DNA from: Juglans regia | Lineage: Eukaryota; Streptophyta; Magnoliopsida; Fagales; Juglandaceae | Assembly: GCF_001411555.2 (NCBI RefSeq) | Contig: NC_049907.1 | Span: 3,356,243 to 3,420,242 of the forward strand | Length of the DNA stretch: 64,000 nt | Direction: 5' to 3' | Shown here: in pieces, positions 11,104 to 22,022 of the stretch | How positions within the stretch are numbered: position 1 is the stretch's first letter | How the letters are laid out: each line of letters begins with the position of its first letter | Program-made: the position numbers and the translations under genes | The notes under the pieces: model-generated | What the model was told of the DNA's origin: nothing | Seen by the model: only the letters and a program-made list of their open reading frames with translations | The model's database searches: none

Positions 11104-13425
11104 CTATTTAGTTACCCAGCACAGATACTGTATTGTAAAGTAGAACAGAAAAACTATACCAAGACATGAAGCAAAGCAGTGGCAGTTAAATTGACAATTA
11201 CCTCCTCCAATTGCTCTCACCTCTATTATAACTATTGAAACTCCAATTATGAGACAAAAGATACAACTAAAAAGGTCATCCCGCAGTCCATCGACCAATC
11301 CATCAGGAGTGATTACAAATAGGAGGAAACGAGCAGCTGAACAGAGAGATAATACATTAGTCCGAGCATGAATTTATCTGTGTTACAGTTTACACGAGGG
11401 CATAATGAACAGATTAGCTGTATAATCAAGAAAAGATTCAGACCAGGAAAAGTTTGAGGGTCGAAGAGGTTTGCTGCAACAGCTAGAAAGGCAACCCAAC
11501 AACCAAATTGTCCTCTGCATATTTGGATTAACAAGTTTAGTGAATGAAATAGCAGAACATAGAATCTAAAATATGTATTATAGTATACAGATAATTGTCA
11601 GACACCTTATAATTTTGAACAGAGCAGTTGGGAAACTTGTAAAAAGATACAATACTAGAAGGGTAGTTTTCATAGATGATCTCTGGCCTGTTCGATTCAA
11701 GAGCAACAAAAACCTGTAGGGGAAACAAAGATTCAGTACAAAACTTCTAGTCAGAGAAACGGAATGTCAGAGTGTCTAAGGTTCTTCGTGAAAACAAAAC
11801 AACCATACGAAGTCAGCATTTAGATACATCATTAAGTGTAAGTGCCATGCTGGTTTCAGCAAATATTGAATTTAAGGTATGTATCGAAATGTCGCATGTA
11901 TCGATTGAGGTATTTGGCATGAGTTTCAATTGAAGCTTGTACAAAACAAAATGAGATGGATTATACATTAATAGCCAACCTCTAGTAGCGATGAGGAACT
12001 ATTATGAAGCTATAATCTTCATCGAGACAAATGCACAAATATCAGACACCAAGTAATTCTTCAAGTGCAACACATGCAGAAGTCCATGTCAACGAGTTTT
12101 CTAGAAATATTTTGGGGGTCTAACCCTCATTCTGATATGTATACAGAATAGAAAAGAACTTGTATGTGATCATTGATTGGATCACTTGCTGAATACACAG
12201 ACATACTCAAAAGCTATTAACCTAAAAGCGAGAACTTTAAACAATTAGAACGTTAGAATAGCGTAAAATCCCCCCCCCCCAAAAAAAAAAAAAAAAAAAA
12301 AAGCAAAAACAAAACAAAACTATGAAATTGCTATATCTATAAATTTCTTATCAGAAACATACAAGTAAACAGCATAATGTCTACAAAACGCATTTCTGTT
12401 TACAGAGAAATGATTTGGCATGATGTATATGTCAAGCACACTCAATATACTCCATCCCAGAAGCTATAGAAGTTCAGTGGTTATCAAATTTCAATCCACA
12501 TGACCATTCAAATAAATATATATTAGAAGCCTCAATGCATCAAGGACTATTTACCTAATAATTCAAATATTTGTTTCCCTCTCCGTTTTTTAGTAACAAA
12601 ATGAAGCAGAAGTAGGACCAAACTGAGAGTTAGCAGCATAAATAAAGAGGGACTTGCCCAGACTTACTAATACAGTCGAAATTTGGCTTCTGAACAAATA
12701 CAAGATGCAAGACAAATTCAATGATTACGAAGTACACCACCATATTTAACAATTTTGAAGGGTATTGAAATTGTCACATCGAAGATAATTCAATCGTAAA
12801 CTGTCCCCCCTACTTCTTTTCCACACACCCAAATCATCTCAGCTTTTAAACTTGGTTAATGATCTATGATGAAGTTTTTTCCAGAGTGGAACTTTGGTGT
12901 CTGAACAATGCAAGACAATGGTTTTTTTCAAAAAAAAAAAAAAATCTGAAAAGCTTCCAGTAATCATAGAAAAGGATGTTCTGCTAGAACCGTAGTCTGT
13001 AACAAGAAGGAAACGACTCAATATCGTCTACATCAGATTCTATAGCCAGAGCCTCTTTTGCCAGTCTGCTTGCAGCACCATTCGCATCTCTCTTGAAAAA
13101 CCCAAATCATAGTGCAGCCATTTTCAAATTGAATCTAATCCAATCGCACGCTTCAACAACGCATAGAACTAATTCTCAACACATAATCCAAATCACCCAA
13201 AGCCACTGCTATATAACAACACTGTAGAAAAAGCCCATGAAACCAAAACAGAAATCACAGATTCACATATTAGAAAGATAAGACTCACAAGGCAAAGAAG
13301 GTTCCACCCCATTGAAAGCTGGATCGAGCTGCGCTTGATTTTTCTGGAGAAGCCGATGATTCACCAATTGCTGCATGCCCGATTCTTGCGAACGCTTCAG
13401 CAACTCCATTTCCCAGATTTCCCAT
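11104..13425 (-). CDS. COR413-like multi-pass membrane protein (4 exons)
   Basis: Rebuilt by splice sites on the minus strand: exons 13289-13425, 11606-11713, 11444-11514 and 11104-11336 (coding 549 nt, 182 aa). All phases agree and no stop interrupts. After a 40-residue soluble N-terminus (MGNLGNG..., Ser/Ala-rich) come several hydrophobic helices. Phrases such as LNRTGQRSSMKTTLLVLYLF, LFKIIRGQFGCWVAF, FFALF and an 'IRASGG'-like VRAIGG match the layout of cold-regulated 413 (COR413) proteins, multispanning proteins of the plasma membrane or inner plastid envelope induced by cold. The exon 3 donor (CCTG|GTCTGA) is weak. The protein ends by read-through to a TAG at 11104. Intron 1 is 1575 bases. 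The family match is from remembered motifs; its own subclass and location are unknown. Confidence 0.75.
12270..12302. repeat. Poly-C/poly-A homopolymer in intron 1
   Basis: Eleven C followed by more than 20 A on the plus strand, inside the first intron of the COR413-like gene. Length is likely to be polymorphic and prone to sequencing error. Confidence 0.9.
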
Positions 13426-14090
13426 CTTTGCATTCAGAATGTTTCACATTTGATCACAGTGATCTGACTCTACTTTTTTCTTTTATATCTTTGTCTGGGA
13501 ATATTCGAGCCACCTGAAGTGATGGAAGTCCGATATCCACCAAGGTCGGGAATTCGACCAGTCCGCGTGGTTTCAAAAAGGAAGAGTAGACGTGGCCATG
13601 CCTACAGCCGTCAGATCATCTCTAATCTCTCTCCTGAGTTGCGGATTCTCCGAGTCTTGACATATTTTCTCGTACGAGTCGAACAGTCTTCCAGCGAGTT
13701 TCTTGTTTGGATTTTGCAATTTATACAAGTAGTTAACTTAACTATTTTTTAATCCTATTTAATGCAGCTGACTTTCATATTAATATTAACGATACTTAGT
13801 TATATCAATAAACAAATTTATAAACATATATTTTCTTTTTATTTTCATTTACGACTTGTGCGTTACGTTTATTTTAATATTAATTTTACAATCTAACATA
13901 TTATATTAAAATACATCAATTTATAAATTTATATTTTTAACACTTTTTTATAACTAAAATATTTTTCTTTGTTATATAACTTAACTTAATGATATTTTTC
14001 TCTTAATTATTTTTATTGATATGATATATTTTAAGTGATTTTTTTTTATAAATAATTTTTGTAAAAGGATCACTTAGGCTTATTTGGGGA
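13426..14090. other. COR413-like upstream region
   Basis: Contains the 5' leader and likely promoter of the COR413-like gene at 13426 to about 13700, where composition is more balanced, then very AT-rich DNA. The plus-strand frame at 13519-13752 lies in this promoter zone, has no recognisable motif, and I do not call it a gene. Confidence 0.5.
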
Positions 14091-14425
14091 CTGGGGTTAG
14101 TGATATAAGATCATGAAAATTTTTGTGAATAGTAGTAAGATATTTTGAGTTGAGTATTTTTTGTATTTTAGAAAATGAGAGAAAAAAATTAAATAAAAAA
14201 TATTATGAAGTTAAAATATTGTTAGAATATATTTTTATAATATTATTTTTATTTTGAGATTTGAAAAAATTAAATTATTTTTTTATTTTTTGTTTAAAAG
14301 TTTAAAAAAATTGTAATGATTAATTTGAAAATTTTATAATAATTAGTTTTAAAATGTTTGTATTTAAATTATGTTTAAGAAAGAGATGAGATTAGATAAA
14401 AATTTTAGAATTAAATCTATTTCTA
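14091..14425. repeat. Degenerate 'GTTTGGAT'-family MITE copy
   Basis: Shares the family body (TTAGAATATATTTTTATAATATT, TTTGAGATTTGAAAAAATT, TTGTAATGAT) with the copies at 17230 and 54091. Ends are not sharp. No coding content. Confidence 0.5.
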
Positions 14426-14459
14426 AACAGAGATAATATAAATATCAGCCTACTGTACA

Positions 14460-14536
14460 CATCAGCCGCCGCACACTCAATGTATTGAGTGAAAAAAAAA
14501 AATTTACTTGTAGTGTGCTGCGACTAGCGGCTGATG
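14460..14536. repeat. Inverted repeat with GC-rich arms
   Basis: The left arm CATCAGCCGCCGCACACT pairs with a right arm at 14512-14536 that ends GCGGCTGATG. The outer 10 bases are perfect and an inner AGTGTGC/GCACACT block also pairs. Within the loop is a second small hairpin (CACTCAA/TTGAGTG). The GC-rich arms stand out in AT-rich DNA. Probably the remains of a foldback element. Confidence 0.6.
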
Positions 14537-14999
14537 CGCAATACAGCCCTTCTAAACAAAACTGGGCACATCCACTAGAGAAACTTACAGTGCGATTGAA
14601 ATGATATGATTGACAAGGAAATATGATAGCAATACTCTATCACTTAATTTTATAAATACACATAGACCATACATGTTACTAGAAAAACAATCATTTAAGA
14701 ATATAATATCTTAAAAGTGGTCATTTGAAATTAGAATTAAAATATTTAAATGTTATTCAAAGCTTACAAATATAATATATATATATAATATTAAATAGTG
14801 CAGGATATACCTCCAATTCGAATAAAAATAAATTAAATCTATTATAATCTAATTGCTTGTTAACAACTTGGTAAAGTTTTTTTTAGAAATTATATTTGCA
14901 GTTATAGAGCATGTAAGAGTTGAAAATTCCTTTTAAAAAAGATGAATAAATATGATACTTACGTAAAAAAAATTAATTTTTTAACTGTAAATCTACTCA

Positions 15000-15116
15000 A
15001 TTTCAAAAGAGTAATGTGACATACAGTTGTAGAATACGTAAGTACCGTGCAGTCGTTTTGAAATTAAAGAGTGAAGATTACTATTAAAAAAATTATTAAC
15101 TTTTTATATAGATCTA
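15000..15116. repeat. Partial copy of the 'GAGTAAT...CAGTCG' hairpin MITE
   Basis: Contains the left-arm sequence of the family (GAGTAATGTGACATACAGTTG, then GTGCAGTCGTTTTGAAATTAA, then a TTACTATTAAAAAAATTATT centre), but the right arm is lost. See 21127-21300 and 43201-43373 for full copies. Confidence 0.6.
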
Positions 15117-15159
15117 TTGTGTAGTGCTTATATACTTATGATTGCAAGTATGAATTCTC

Positions 15160-15161
15160 TT

Positions 15162-15200
<39 letters not shown>

Positions 15201-15203
15201 ATA
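15160..15203. repeat. (AT)n microsatellite
   Basis: An imperfect run of about 44 bases of AT/TA dinucleotides. Confidence 0.9.
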
Positions 15204-15570
15204 CAAACAACACTTCCACTACCCATTATTTCTATTGATAAAGGGATCGGGTTGGCAAATAATGCGTGGAAAAACGGAACAGAGGACGCAGAGTTGGATG
15301 GGCCAACGATAATGAGCAGGCAGCTACCAATAACTTACATGCTGAGGTGTAGTCTTGTTTGTTTCTTCTGAGCCGATGTGTGCATTCTTGTTTGACCTGT
15401 ACGTACATATAGAGAGCTAAGAAGATGCGCTTCAGATCAACAACTTGTGATACTTTTGGGCCAATTTGAAACTGACTTGGAATCTCATCCAAGGGAAATC
15501 GACCTGGTCTAAGTTTTTTCTTGCTAAATACGTTGGTCAAAAGCATATTACGTACTATGGTTGATACTAA

Positions 15571-15909
15571 GGTCTGTTTGGTTGTTGGATTGTATTGAAA
15601 TCAATTCAATTCAGTCTAATTTTAAATTTAGTCTAACATCTAAATACTAAATTTTAAAATTACTAAATTCATCTCAACTCAAAACTTCTTTACATGTAGG
15701 ATCCACAATCTTTTTCAACTCAACACCTCTTTACACGTGGGACCCACATTTTTCAAATTTTTATAAATATATCTAAACTCATTTTAACATCCAAATACAT
15801 CTAAACTCATCTTAAGTGGGCCCTACAAAACTTACTCAACCATCTTAACTCACTACTATTCATAAAGCATTCAACTCATCTTAACTCAGCTTAACATCCA
15901 AATGCAACC
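15571..15909. mobile_element. PIF/Harbinger-like MITE with TAA target duplication
   Basis: About 339 bases starting GGTCTGTTTGG and ending in the imperfect inverse CCAAATGCAACC, flanked on both sides by TAA, the usual 3-bp target duplication of PIF/Harbinger elements. The body has repeated 'CATCTAAACTCATCTTAA' phrases and is closely similar to 30968-31187, so it belongs to a multi-copy family. Confidence 0.65.
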
Positions 15910-15984
15910 TAAGAAGGAATCCAAGTTTTAAAAAATGCTTTTGAATAACTTACCTACTGTTTCTCAAAATTCAAAGTAGAGGGT

Positions 15985-17136
15985 GAAGGAAAAAATGGTC
16001 ATTCTGGTGAGACAAGTGGCTCAGTGATGGTCCGATTAATGAACATGATTCTGTTAGTGAGTTACCTGATTTATTGTTGTCTGAATGTAAAACAGAAAAT
16101 AGATGGAATGTTGAGGTATTTGATCGTTTGGTGGGAGTAGAAAAGTTTGATTAGATCATGGATGAGTTGGGAAAAATTAATCCAGGAAAAGAAATGCTTA
16201 TATGGTTGCCGAATTCTCAAGGGAATTTTTCAACCCGTAGTGCATGGGAGTGTGTATATGGATTCATTCTCCTAAAATTCCATGGATGAATTGGGTGTGG
16301 CATTCTTCGTTGCCAAGAAAAATGTCAATAGTTATGTGGAAGGCTTTGCATGGATGTTTACTAGTTGATGATCGCATAGGGAGAGCGGGTATTAACTTGG
16401 TATCTAAATATGATTGTTGTACTTCAGGGGTTATAAGGATCAAAATCATATCCTTGCATTGGGGAATTTTGTCGAGCAGGTGTGGCGTATTTGTTCAAAT
16501 CAGTTGGGAATGCCTTTGTTGGAAGGAGGAACCTGGAAACAAAAGATTGAATCTTGGCATAAGCGAGCTAAAAACAATTCTCAAAGTGGATAATTGATTG
16601 GAATTCTTCATACCATAATTACTTAGAGACTTTGGTGGCGTCAGTGTAAGGCAAGGATAGAGGGGAAGTAAGAATCGATACAAGCAGTTTGGAGTTCTAT
16701 CAAATACTGGTTGGTGATTGCAAGTGAAAAAATAAAGAAGTCTTCAGGTTTAAGCCGCTGAGATGAGGATATTTTGAAGTTATTAAATTTGCCTATTAAG
16801 GTTCAAATACAAAAACCTGCTCAAATAGTTAAATGGTCTCCTCCTACCATAGATTGGTTTAAACTCAATGTTGATGGAAGCCTTTTAGGGAACCTAGGGT
16901 CTTCAAGTGTAGGAGGAGCGATTCGTGATCATAGAGGAGATTTGCTTGCTGGTTTTTCAATATTTACTAGTATTCGGTCAAATAATGTTGCAAAATTTAT
17001 GGGTTTACTTCAAGGTCTTTGTCGTAAGTATCCCAAGATTCACAGAGATAAATCCAAATTGGATACTTATGCTGAAACGACGTTATTAATGGCAAAATCA
17101 TTCTTCGAAAGGAGTATTACCATATTGTGTCCCTAG
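15985..17136 (+). pseudogene. LINE (L1-type) relic: zf-RVT and RNase H remnants
   Basis: Decayed 3' part of a non-LTR retrotransposon. Around 16190-16400 translated pieces in shifting frames give the 'NSQGNFSTRSAWECVYG' signature and the W..W....P.K....W...HG.L zf-RVT pattern. At about 16820-17090 the frame PPTIDWFKLNVDGSLLGNLG begins an RVT_3-type RNase H with G-x-GGAIRDHRGDLLAGF. Stops and frameshifts separate the parts (for example a stop at 16152-16154), and no ORF1 or reverse transcriptase core is present here. It is inactive and probably 5'-truncated. Confidence 0.75.
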
Positions 17137-17229
17137 AATTGAGGTCTTAGAATGATTTTACCGTATAGAACTTCTCAGCCTCTATAAATAGGTTACCATG
17201 TATGTTCTGGGCACCAACTCTCTCTCCCT
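17137..17229. other. 3' tail of the LINE relic
   Basis: Short stretch after the RNase H remnant, without a clear poly-A tail; transition to a MITE fragment. Confidence 0.4.
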
Positions 17230-17395
17230 CAGATTCTTATTGTTAGAATATATTTTTTAATATTATTTTTATTTTAGAATTTGAAAAAATTGAATTGTTT
17301 GTCTTATTTTGTATGAGAATTTGAGAAATTTGTAATGATGAGATATAATGTTTTCAAAATTTTAGATTTTAGTCTTAAAAACAAACCAGGATTTA
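17230..17395. repeat. 'GTTTGGAT'-family MITE fragment
   Basis: The body phrases GTTAGAATATATTTTTTAAT, TTTGAAAAAATTGAATTGTT and TTTGTAATGATGAGAT match the copy with intact ends at 54091-54277. The right end (AAACAAACCA) is degraded. Confidence 0.6.
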
Positions 17396-19307
17396 ACTAT
17401 CAGAGGTATCCCTAGTTGGAACCCCCGAGATTTTTATTCTGGTTACAAGTTAGTTGAATGTGTTACGGACATCACCATAAATTACATCAACAATTTACAT
17501 AATATATGTTGGACCTACGTGTGAGAATGATTGGAAATTATGAGGCATACCCACCAAGGAAAAGAAGAAGAAAGGGCATGCATGCAAAGATTAAACACAA
17601 ATGCACTTTGTATTTGCAATCAGATGAGTGTAGAGAAATCTCATACAAAGACTACAGAATTGAAGTAAGAAAGAAGTAAAGCCTTAGTTAACCAATAATT
17701 AAGGTAGGTCAACCGTCAGGAGACGTGGACTCATGGATTGGATCGAAACCAACACTCGACCGACGTCGTATATATACACCAACACAACAATAATTAAATT
17801 AGAAGTCCGTACGTGTCTAGTACTCTTGTACTTCACAAGAAGACAAGGCTTTGAAAATGAGTTTTGTATGAATTGTTCCTTTCTTATATGTCCCTGCATG
17901 GTGCCTACATGCACGCATACAATTTAATAACCCTTGGACACCACGAAAATCTTTAGTTCTTATCTCTACTAATGGATGAAGATCGATGAGATCTGCAAAA
18001 ATAACCAATTTTTTATTAAATAAAAAAATTATATCTAACTTACTATAAATCGAGTTATTTATTGAAGTATTACATTTAAACATGAGTAAATAGAGAGAGT
18101 GTCATATATAAGCGTTTTTTATATCTTAAATTTTGGTTGAGCAATTTGATCTTTTATTCCTCATATTATACACTAAATAAAAATTTAGAAAATAAATACA
18201 ATTTATGAAATATCCCTTAATTTATTATAAAAATAAAAGAAATTAATTGAAAAAGGCCTACGCATTTGAAAAACTAATAGAATACTAAATTAAATACCAC
18301 AAAAAGTACTACTAATCCTTTTGCAGTATGACCTAAATGTGGCTTAGTACTCATTTGGGGGCATTACAACTTTAAGTCATGCCACCTATAATGAAATGAC
18401 TTGACGAAAATGTTGAGAATTTAATAAGATGGGAGAGATTGTGAAATTTAATATTGACTGATGAGTATAAGTAGTGTATGAGATTTCATATTGCTTGAGA
18501 AGGTGGGAGAAGTTCTAGCTAATTATAATAATTTCAATGTGTACGAGGTGTGACTTACCAGGTGAGTGAGAAGTTGCATGCATTGTTGTTGGGAATCATG
18601 TGCTCGATAGGTTCGTTCGACCTTATACCTATATATCAATGATTCAATATTACTAGGAAAAGATGTTCCCAAGTTCTTGTCCGAGCTTGAAGGCCCCTAG
18701 GCAAAAACTTAAGGAAACATTGATCCCTATATATTAATCTAGATAGCTAGGCTCTACGCCTTCCGTTAACTTGTACGTTGACTAGCTAGTTATACCCATT
18801 TTATGGGACTGAGTTTAAATCAGACTAAAAAATAACCATATATATATATATATATCGATCATTAATTGGATACCCATAACTTTGCTTTAACTTGATGCGT
18901 TTCACAGAAGGCATGATCGGGTGCCTCTTGGAAGATGAGTCGGTATATATATGCTTCTAATTCACTTATTCCATAAGTAAACGAAACATATTCCAACTTG
19001 CATAATAATAGGCTTACTTATGAACAAAGCAATTGCTAAATTACAACTTCAAACAGAACACGTACGTACAAATCATACAAGCCACAACTTTACAAAAGCT
19101 GCCGTCTAAGCAACCGATACACGAAGAATATTGATTAATTAATGGGCCTACGTGCTTGAGATTAAACTCTACTAGCTAGAGATCGAGAGACGCCTGCATG
19201 GATCGAATAGTTTCTTAATTTTTTCATTGACATGCATTAATGGAGTTTTGTTTCGAGATTTTTCTTCTCTTTTTCACAAATTAGTACGTAATACATGATG
19301 ATGTAAT
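17396..19307. other. Gene-free intergenic region
   Basis: About 1.9 kb without a supported gene. It holds short (AT)n runs (for example near 18838-18856) and, next to the CML41-like gene, that gene's 3' flank. No RNA gene was recognised. Confidence 0.5.
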
Positions 19308-19934
19308 TTAACAAGTTAAGCCATGATCATCGTTCATCATTTGGTGAAACTCGTTAAAATCAAGCTCTCCGTTGCCATCGGTGTCGTAAACTCGAATCAT
19401 GGCGGCGCACTCGTCTTGGGACTTAGTGTCTCCAAGGCGTTGTAGCATCCTCTGCAAGCTTCTCGGCGTTATGCGGCCCGACCCTTTCTCCATTTCGAAC
19501 ATCTCAAACGCTTTCTTTAGGTCCTGATCATCATCGCCTCCCCCGCCATCCCTCTTCATCAGCCTCAAAAAGTCTTTAAAATCCAACAGACTGTCCCCGT
19601 CGGAGTCAAGATCGTCGATCACTCCCTGAGCCTCTTCGTGCGACATGTACTCTCCGATCGACGCAAAGTATGATCTGAGTTCCAGCGCCGAGATTTTGCC
19701 GTCCCCATCTCCGTCGAAATAACGAAAAACTTCTTTCAGCTCGTCTTCCCTAGAGCTGTACTTCGAACTCTTGGTACGTGGTGACATGGGAGATGATCTT
19801 GGAGATCTCGGAGAGCTTAAGGAACTTGAGCCAGACTTTGATTTCCGGCGATGGAGGCTTACCCTAAGACTTTTGTTAGAGAACCATTTTGAAGGTTTAG
19901 GTACTCTTTCGGACGTTGCCATTGGATGTGACAT
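19308..19934 (-). CDS. CML41-like: Calmodulin-like protein, CML41 type
   Basis: Intronless, 208 aa. Calcium sensor with an extended basic, Ser/Pro-rich N-terminus (residues 1-60, containing SPRSPRSSPMSPR) before two EF-hand pairs. EF1 loop at residues 74-85 (DGDGDGKISALE) is canonical. EF2 at 110-121 ends in Asp rather than Glu. EF3 (about 147-158) is degenerate (EMEKGSGRITPR), with no calcium ligand at position 1. EF4 at 184-195 (DTDGNGELDFNE) is canonical. The long N-terminus, degenerate third hand with 'MEKGSGRITP' and the final FHQMM agree with Arabidopsis CML41, a plasmodesmal protein that promotes callose closure after flagellin sensing. That function is family knowledge and the assignment rests on remembered similarity. 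The first ATG is used; Met5 is an alternative. Confidence 0.9.
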   Translation of the reverse strand: MSHPMATSERVPKPSKWFSNKSLRVSLHRRKSKSGSSSLSSPRSPRSSPMSPRTKSSKYSSREDELKEVFRYFDGDGDGKISALELRSYFASIGEYMSHEEAQGVIDDLDSDGDSLLDFKDFLRLMKRDGGGGDDDQDLKKAFEMFEMEKGSGRITPRSLQRMLQRLGDTKSQDECAAMIRVYDTDGNGELDFNEFHQMMNDDHGLTC

Positions 19935-20166
19935 TTTCTTCCTTCAATTCAAGAAAATACAGAGCTTCTAACCACTTTATATTAGAGATGTTAAGAATTT
20001 TAAAAGAATAAAGTTAGGGAACTGCAATGAAATTGCCAAGAAGAAGGGAGTCCTTACGTCAACTTTATTGTTGTGGGGATGGAAATTGCATGGCAGTTTC
20101 CGAAAGGGACACGAATTGACTGAGCAATTTCCTTTTGGAATAAGCTGAGAAATTATTTGTGTTTAA
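19935..20166. other. CML41-like upstream region
   Basis: Likely 5' leader and promoter of the minus-strand CML41-like gene. No distinct regulatory element was recognised. Confidence 0.5.
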
Positions 20167-20354
20167 GCTTGGTTTGGATTCAAAATTTACTTCAACTCAT
20201 CTCATTTTATTATTATAATTTTTTTAAATTTTTACATAAAATATAATAAATAATTTAATTTTTTTAAATTCTCACACAAAATATAACAAATAATTTAATT
20301 TTTATTCTACTATTCACAAACTATTTGAACTCATTTCTAAATCTAAACCACAAC
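20167..20354. mobile_element. 'GTTTGGAT'-family MITE copy
   Basis: Starts with GCTTGGTTTGGATTCAAA and ends AAATCTAAACCACAAC, an imperfect inverse. The body has the family phrases in opposite orientation (AAAATATAATAAATAATTTA twice). About 188 bases, non-coding. Confidence 0.65.
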
Positions 20355-20520
20355 ATAGACACACATTTTAAAATTATATTTAACATAAAAAATATTTAAA
20401 TACACATAAAAAATTTATTTTCTAACAGACCTCATTTCAAAGAGAGGACTCATTTTAAAACTATATGTAACGTTATTTTAACAAACAATGCCGACATACC
20501 GTATGCACTTTAATTTAAAG

Positions 20521-20800
20521 GGGAGTAATGTTAGATATATTGTTATGAATTGTGTAAGTGCTGTATATTTTTTAAAAAAAAGAGTAAAATCTATCATTAC
20601 AAAATTGAAATTTTCATGTAAATTCTATATTTATTTATTTTTTTAAAAGAGTAATCCTAAATACATGCATGAGTTGTGTAAGCGCCGAATATTTTTTTAA
20701 AACAAAAGTGATGTTTATTATTAAAAAATTAATTTTTTTATATAAATTTTATATTTACTTATTTTCTTTTAAAATGAGTGCAAGGCACTAGTGCACTTTA
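20521..20800. repeat. Two degenerate, adjacent hairpin-MITE copies
   Basis: GAGTAATGTTAGATATATTG at 20523 and GAGTAATCCTAAATACATG at about 20649 each start a copy of the family seen intact at 21127-21300, with the 'AAAAAATTAATTTTTT' centre in the second. CpG-rich arms have decayed to TpG/CpA. Confidence 0.5.
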
Positions 20801-21126
20801 TGCATAATCACAAATATTACTTTTATTTTTTAAAATAAATACATGATATTTACGTATTTTATAATTATAAATATATATTTTTTTAAAGAAATGTATCGCA
20901 ATTGCGCACTCTGTTATTATAAATATAATTCCCAGATCTTTTAAGGGCAGTCAAAAGCAGGAAAGAATTTACTACTTTGATAAGATGCCTTTAATTGGAG
21001 TTGGTACTGTAGTTTCCTCGATGCTAGCTCGATATTCTTTATTAATATTGTGCGAGTGTTTCTCAAACGCCTGGTGTTAAATCAAAGAACTCATAAAATC
21101 TCTACACAAAAAGAAATAAAGGAAAA

Positions 21127-21300
21127 GAGTAATTCTACATACAACCGTGAAGTGTGTAACTGCCGCGTAATCACTTTGAAAAAGAGTGGGATCCACTATT
21201 AAAAAATTAATTTTTTTTATGTGGGTCCCATGTTTTATTCATTTTTTTCAAAGCGATTACGCGACGGTTACGCAATTCACGGTTGTAAGTATATTTTCTT
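21127..21300. mobile_element. Hairpin MITE, well-preserved copy
   Basis: About 174 bases that read nearly as one inverted repeat. The left arm has ACAACCGTGAAG..., GCGTAATCACTTTG and GTGGGATCCAC; the right arm returns GTGGGTCCCA, CAAAGCGATTACGCG and TTCACGGTTGT. Arms of roughly 70 bases leave a short AT-rich centre (AAAAAATTAATTTTTTTT). Non-coding. Other copies lie at 43201-43373 (full) and at about 15000, 20521, 35236 and 43458 (partial). Confidence 0.8.
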
Positions 21301-21977
21301 AAAGGGAAAATACGTACGCGCGTTCATTAATTAATCTTACGTGCCTTTTTTCTCCCTGCCGTATTATACGTCGAAATAGTCGTTAATTTTTTCTCTATGA
21401 CTACTTTTTTAATAGTCGACTCTTGAATTTACGAGGAAGTTACAGCTAGCATATATCTTTTATGGGGCCCCAGCTAGCTGAGAGTTCCGCTAGTGCATTT
21501 TATGTATTTATATTTTATTTATATATATATTTTTTAATATTTTTAAAAAATTATAATATTATTAAAAAATATTTCTTTAATCACTGACTAAAAAATAAAA
21601 ATCTCAAGTAAGAAAGACTAGCATTTTCCATTGATGATGAGCTTTGACGTACTCATTACAAGGGCGGACCGATCTACGAGAAATTAGTATTAAAATAACT
21701 AACATTTTTTAATAATTTTTTTGTCATGCATGTGTACATAGTGCTATATATATTATTTAATACAAAAATATTATAAACATAATTTGAGATTTAAAATATT
21801 TTTAATACTTTATCATTATAAAGAGAAATTTAATTTAAAGGTGACTTCATGAATAATAGAGAAAAAATAGATGCTCTGACTACTATTTTAGTATCAAACA
21901 AACTATTTTAATTTAAATACGCGTATGGTAACGAAGTTATAATAAAGAGACAGTGCAATTAGTTGGCTGGAAAAGGT

Positions 21978-22022
<45 letters not shown>

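Noticed and set aside
13040..13110. Possible extra exon in intron 1 of the COR413-like gene (minus strand)
   Set aside because: An in-phase acceptor exists, but using it would interrupt the clean FFAL to FLLLLNRTG junction that matches COR413-like proteins.
13519..13752. 77-aa plus-strand frame with a basic N-terminus
   Set aside because: It lies just upstream of the minus-strand COR413-like start, in the probable promoter, and has no recognisable domain or splice support.
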